Assembly (NCBI GenBank): GCA_024641835.1 | Contig: JAHECH010000263.1 | Span: 1 to 6,384, forward strand | Length of the DNA stretch: 6,384 bases | From: Deltaproteobacteria bacterium | Lineage (GTDB): Bacteria; Desulfobacterota; DSM-4660; Desulfatiglandales; HGW-15 | Direction: 5' to 3' | Shown: piece after piece, positions 5,649 to 6,384 of the stretch | Numbering within the stretch: the first letter of the stretch is position 1 | Layout of the letters: each line of letters starts with the position of its first letter | Translations under genes and position numbers: made by a program | The notes under the pieces: model-generated | What the model was told of the DNA's origin: nothing | The model's input: the letters and a program-made list of their open reading frames with translations, nothing else | Databases searched by the model: none

Positions 5649-6384
5649 TCAGAAGCTCTGGCGCATCTTGCCGGCCATGGTCATTTGGTTTTCAAGGGGC
5701 AACTCACTCCCTTTAAGCATCAGGTTATAATAGACCCACTTGAACATCATTTTGCCGTAGTAATTGAAGGTGCTCTCGCCCAGAAGATCGAAGGGGCCGA
5801 GGCCCGGGAAAGGGAATTTGCCGGGCAGAGGCTCGGTCTGGTAGTTGAAGTCAATCAACAGGGCTCTCTCATAGCCTGAACATATAAAACAGGTGGCATG
5901 GCCGTCAAAAGTGGGCTTGGGTTCCTGGCCCTCTATTTCACGGACCAGGTTTTCCACCACCGTGTCGGACTCGTAATGGGCCACGGCTCCTGCTTTGGAT
6001 GTCGGGACATTGGTGGCATCTCCGATGACATAGATGTGGTCGTATTTCTTGGCTCTGAGAGTAGAGTGGTCCGTATCGACGTAGCACATGGGATCTCCTA
6101 TGCCCGAATCTGTGACAAACTGCGCACCAAAGTTGGGCGGAATAGAGATCAGAAGATCGTAGGGTATCTTATCGCCTTTATGGGACTCTATGGTTTTCTC
6201 CTGGGCGTTGACCTGAGCGATATCGAAGTTCCCGGTGAACTTGACGTTCTTGAGGGAAGCAAATTCGCCGAACTTCTTGGCTGCCACCGGCTTTGTGAAG
6301 ATGCCTCCCAGAGGTGAAACGAGTTCAATCTCCACTTTATTCTGGACCCCGTTCTTGGTGAAAAACCAATCTGCCATGAGGACA
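5649..6384 (-). CDS. sqr: Sulfide:quinone oxidoreductase-like flavoprotein, C-terminal part (partial at window edge)
   Basis: The reading frame stays open to the last base, so the ATG at 6377 is internal; the N-terminal FAD-binding half lies outside the window. The visible part, about 242 residues from that Met, has the FAD contact YVIGDATNVPTSKAGAVAHYE (about 116-136). Next comes FDGHATCFICSGYERALLIDF (157-177), which matches human SQR 'YDGYTSCPLVTGY' around its catalytic Cys379, so Cys163 is the likely redox cysteine. Cys98 and Cys166 are also present. A C-terminal amphipathic region (about 195-225: FDLLGESTFNYYGKMMFKWV) fits the monotopic membrane anchor. The family moves electrons from sulfide to quinone and makes sulfur or polysulfide. 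The call could change to another NDH-2/FCSD-like flavoprotein once the missing half is seen. Confidence 0.8.
   Translation of the reverse strand, partial: VLMADWFFTKNGVQNKVEIELVSPLGGIFTKPVAAKKFGEFASLKNVKFTGNFDIAQVNAQEKTIESHKGDKIPYDLLISIPPNFGAQFVTDSGIGDPMCYVDTDHSTLRAKKYDHIYVIGDATNVPTSKAGAVAHYESDTVVENLVREIEGQEPKPTFDGHATCFICSGYERALLIDFNYQTEPLPGKFPFPGLGPFDLLGESTFNYYGKMMFKWVYYNLMLKGSELPLENQMTMAGKMRQSF

Noticed and set aside
6375..6377. ATG at 6377 as the true start of the SQR-like gene
   Set aside because: The frame is open to the window end with no stop, there is no good ribosome site, and the first FAD-binding motif expected in an SQR is missing, so the gene continues beyond the window.

Overview
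The window looks like a stretch of bacterial chromosome. The best guess is an anaerobic or sulfur-cycling member of the former Deltaproteobacteria (Desulfobacterota or a relative). Pointers are the sulfide:quinone-oxidoreductase-like gene next to a DUF1641 gene, a SpeD-like decarboxylase of the variant 'ETSLISAHF' type, a good -24/-12 (sigma-54) promoter candidate, and intergenic repeat DNA of the 'CCCTGAG..GTCGAA' kind. Lineage is inference only. I see no phage, transposase, CRISPR, rRNA or tRNA gene.

Layout: 1-200 is intergenic and carries a dispersed-repeat-like segment. From 2994 down to 201 on the minus strand lies a three-gene set, in transcription order: a SpeD-family pyruvoyl decarboxylase, a GNAT (BioF2/FemAB-like) acyl- or aminoacyltransferase, and an ATP-grasp ligase. 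The last two overlap by four bases. Upstream is a long intergenic region (2995-3677) with a sigma-54-type promoter facing the operon and several inverted or direct repeats. A divergent plus-strand gene at 3678-4127 encodes an uncharacterised 149-residue protein that seems to be an internal tandem duplication. Tail to tail with it is a nicotinamidase gene (4834-4175, minus). At the right edge are a DUF1641 protein (5627-4950) and the C-terminal part of an SQR-type flavoprotein (from the window end to 5649), both minus strand and 21 nt apart.

How the genes may work together: SQR and DUF1641 form a recognisable respiratory sulfide-oxidation pair at the membrane. The nicotinamidase serves NAD salvage and may be transcribed separately. 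The most interesting unit is the decarboxylase/acyltransferase/ATP-grasp operon. The decarboxylase keeps the self-processing Ser, His and Cys of SpeD but lacks features typical of true AdoMet decarboxylases, and no spermidine synthase gene is in view. This suggests that it makes an amine from another amino acid, such as arginine or ornithine. The two partner enzymes could then join that amine to amino acids or acids by amide bonds. The pathway is inferred and its product is unknown.
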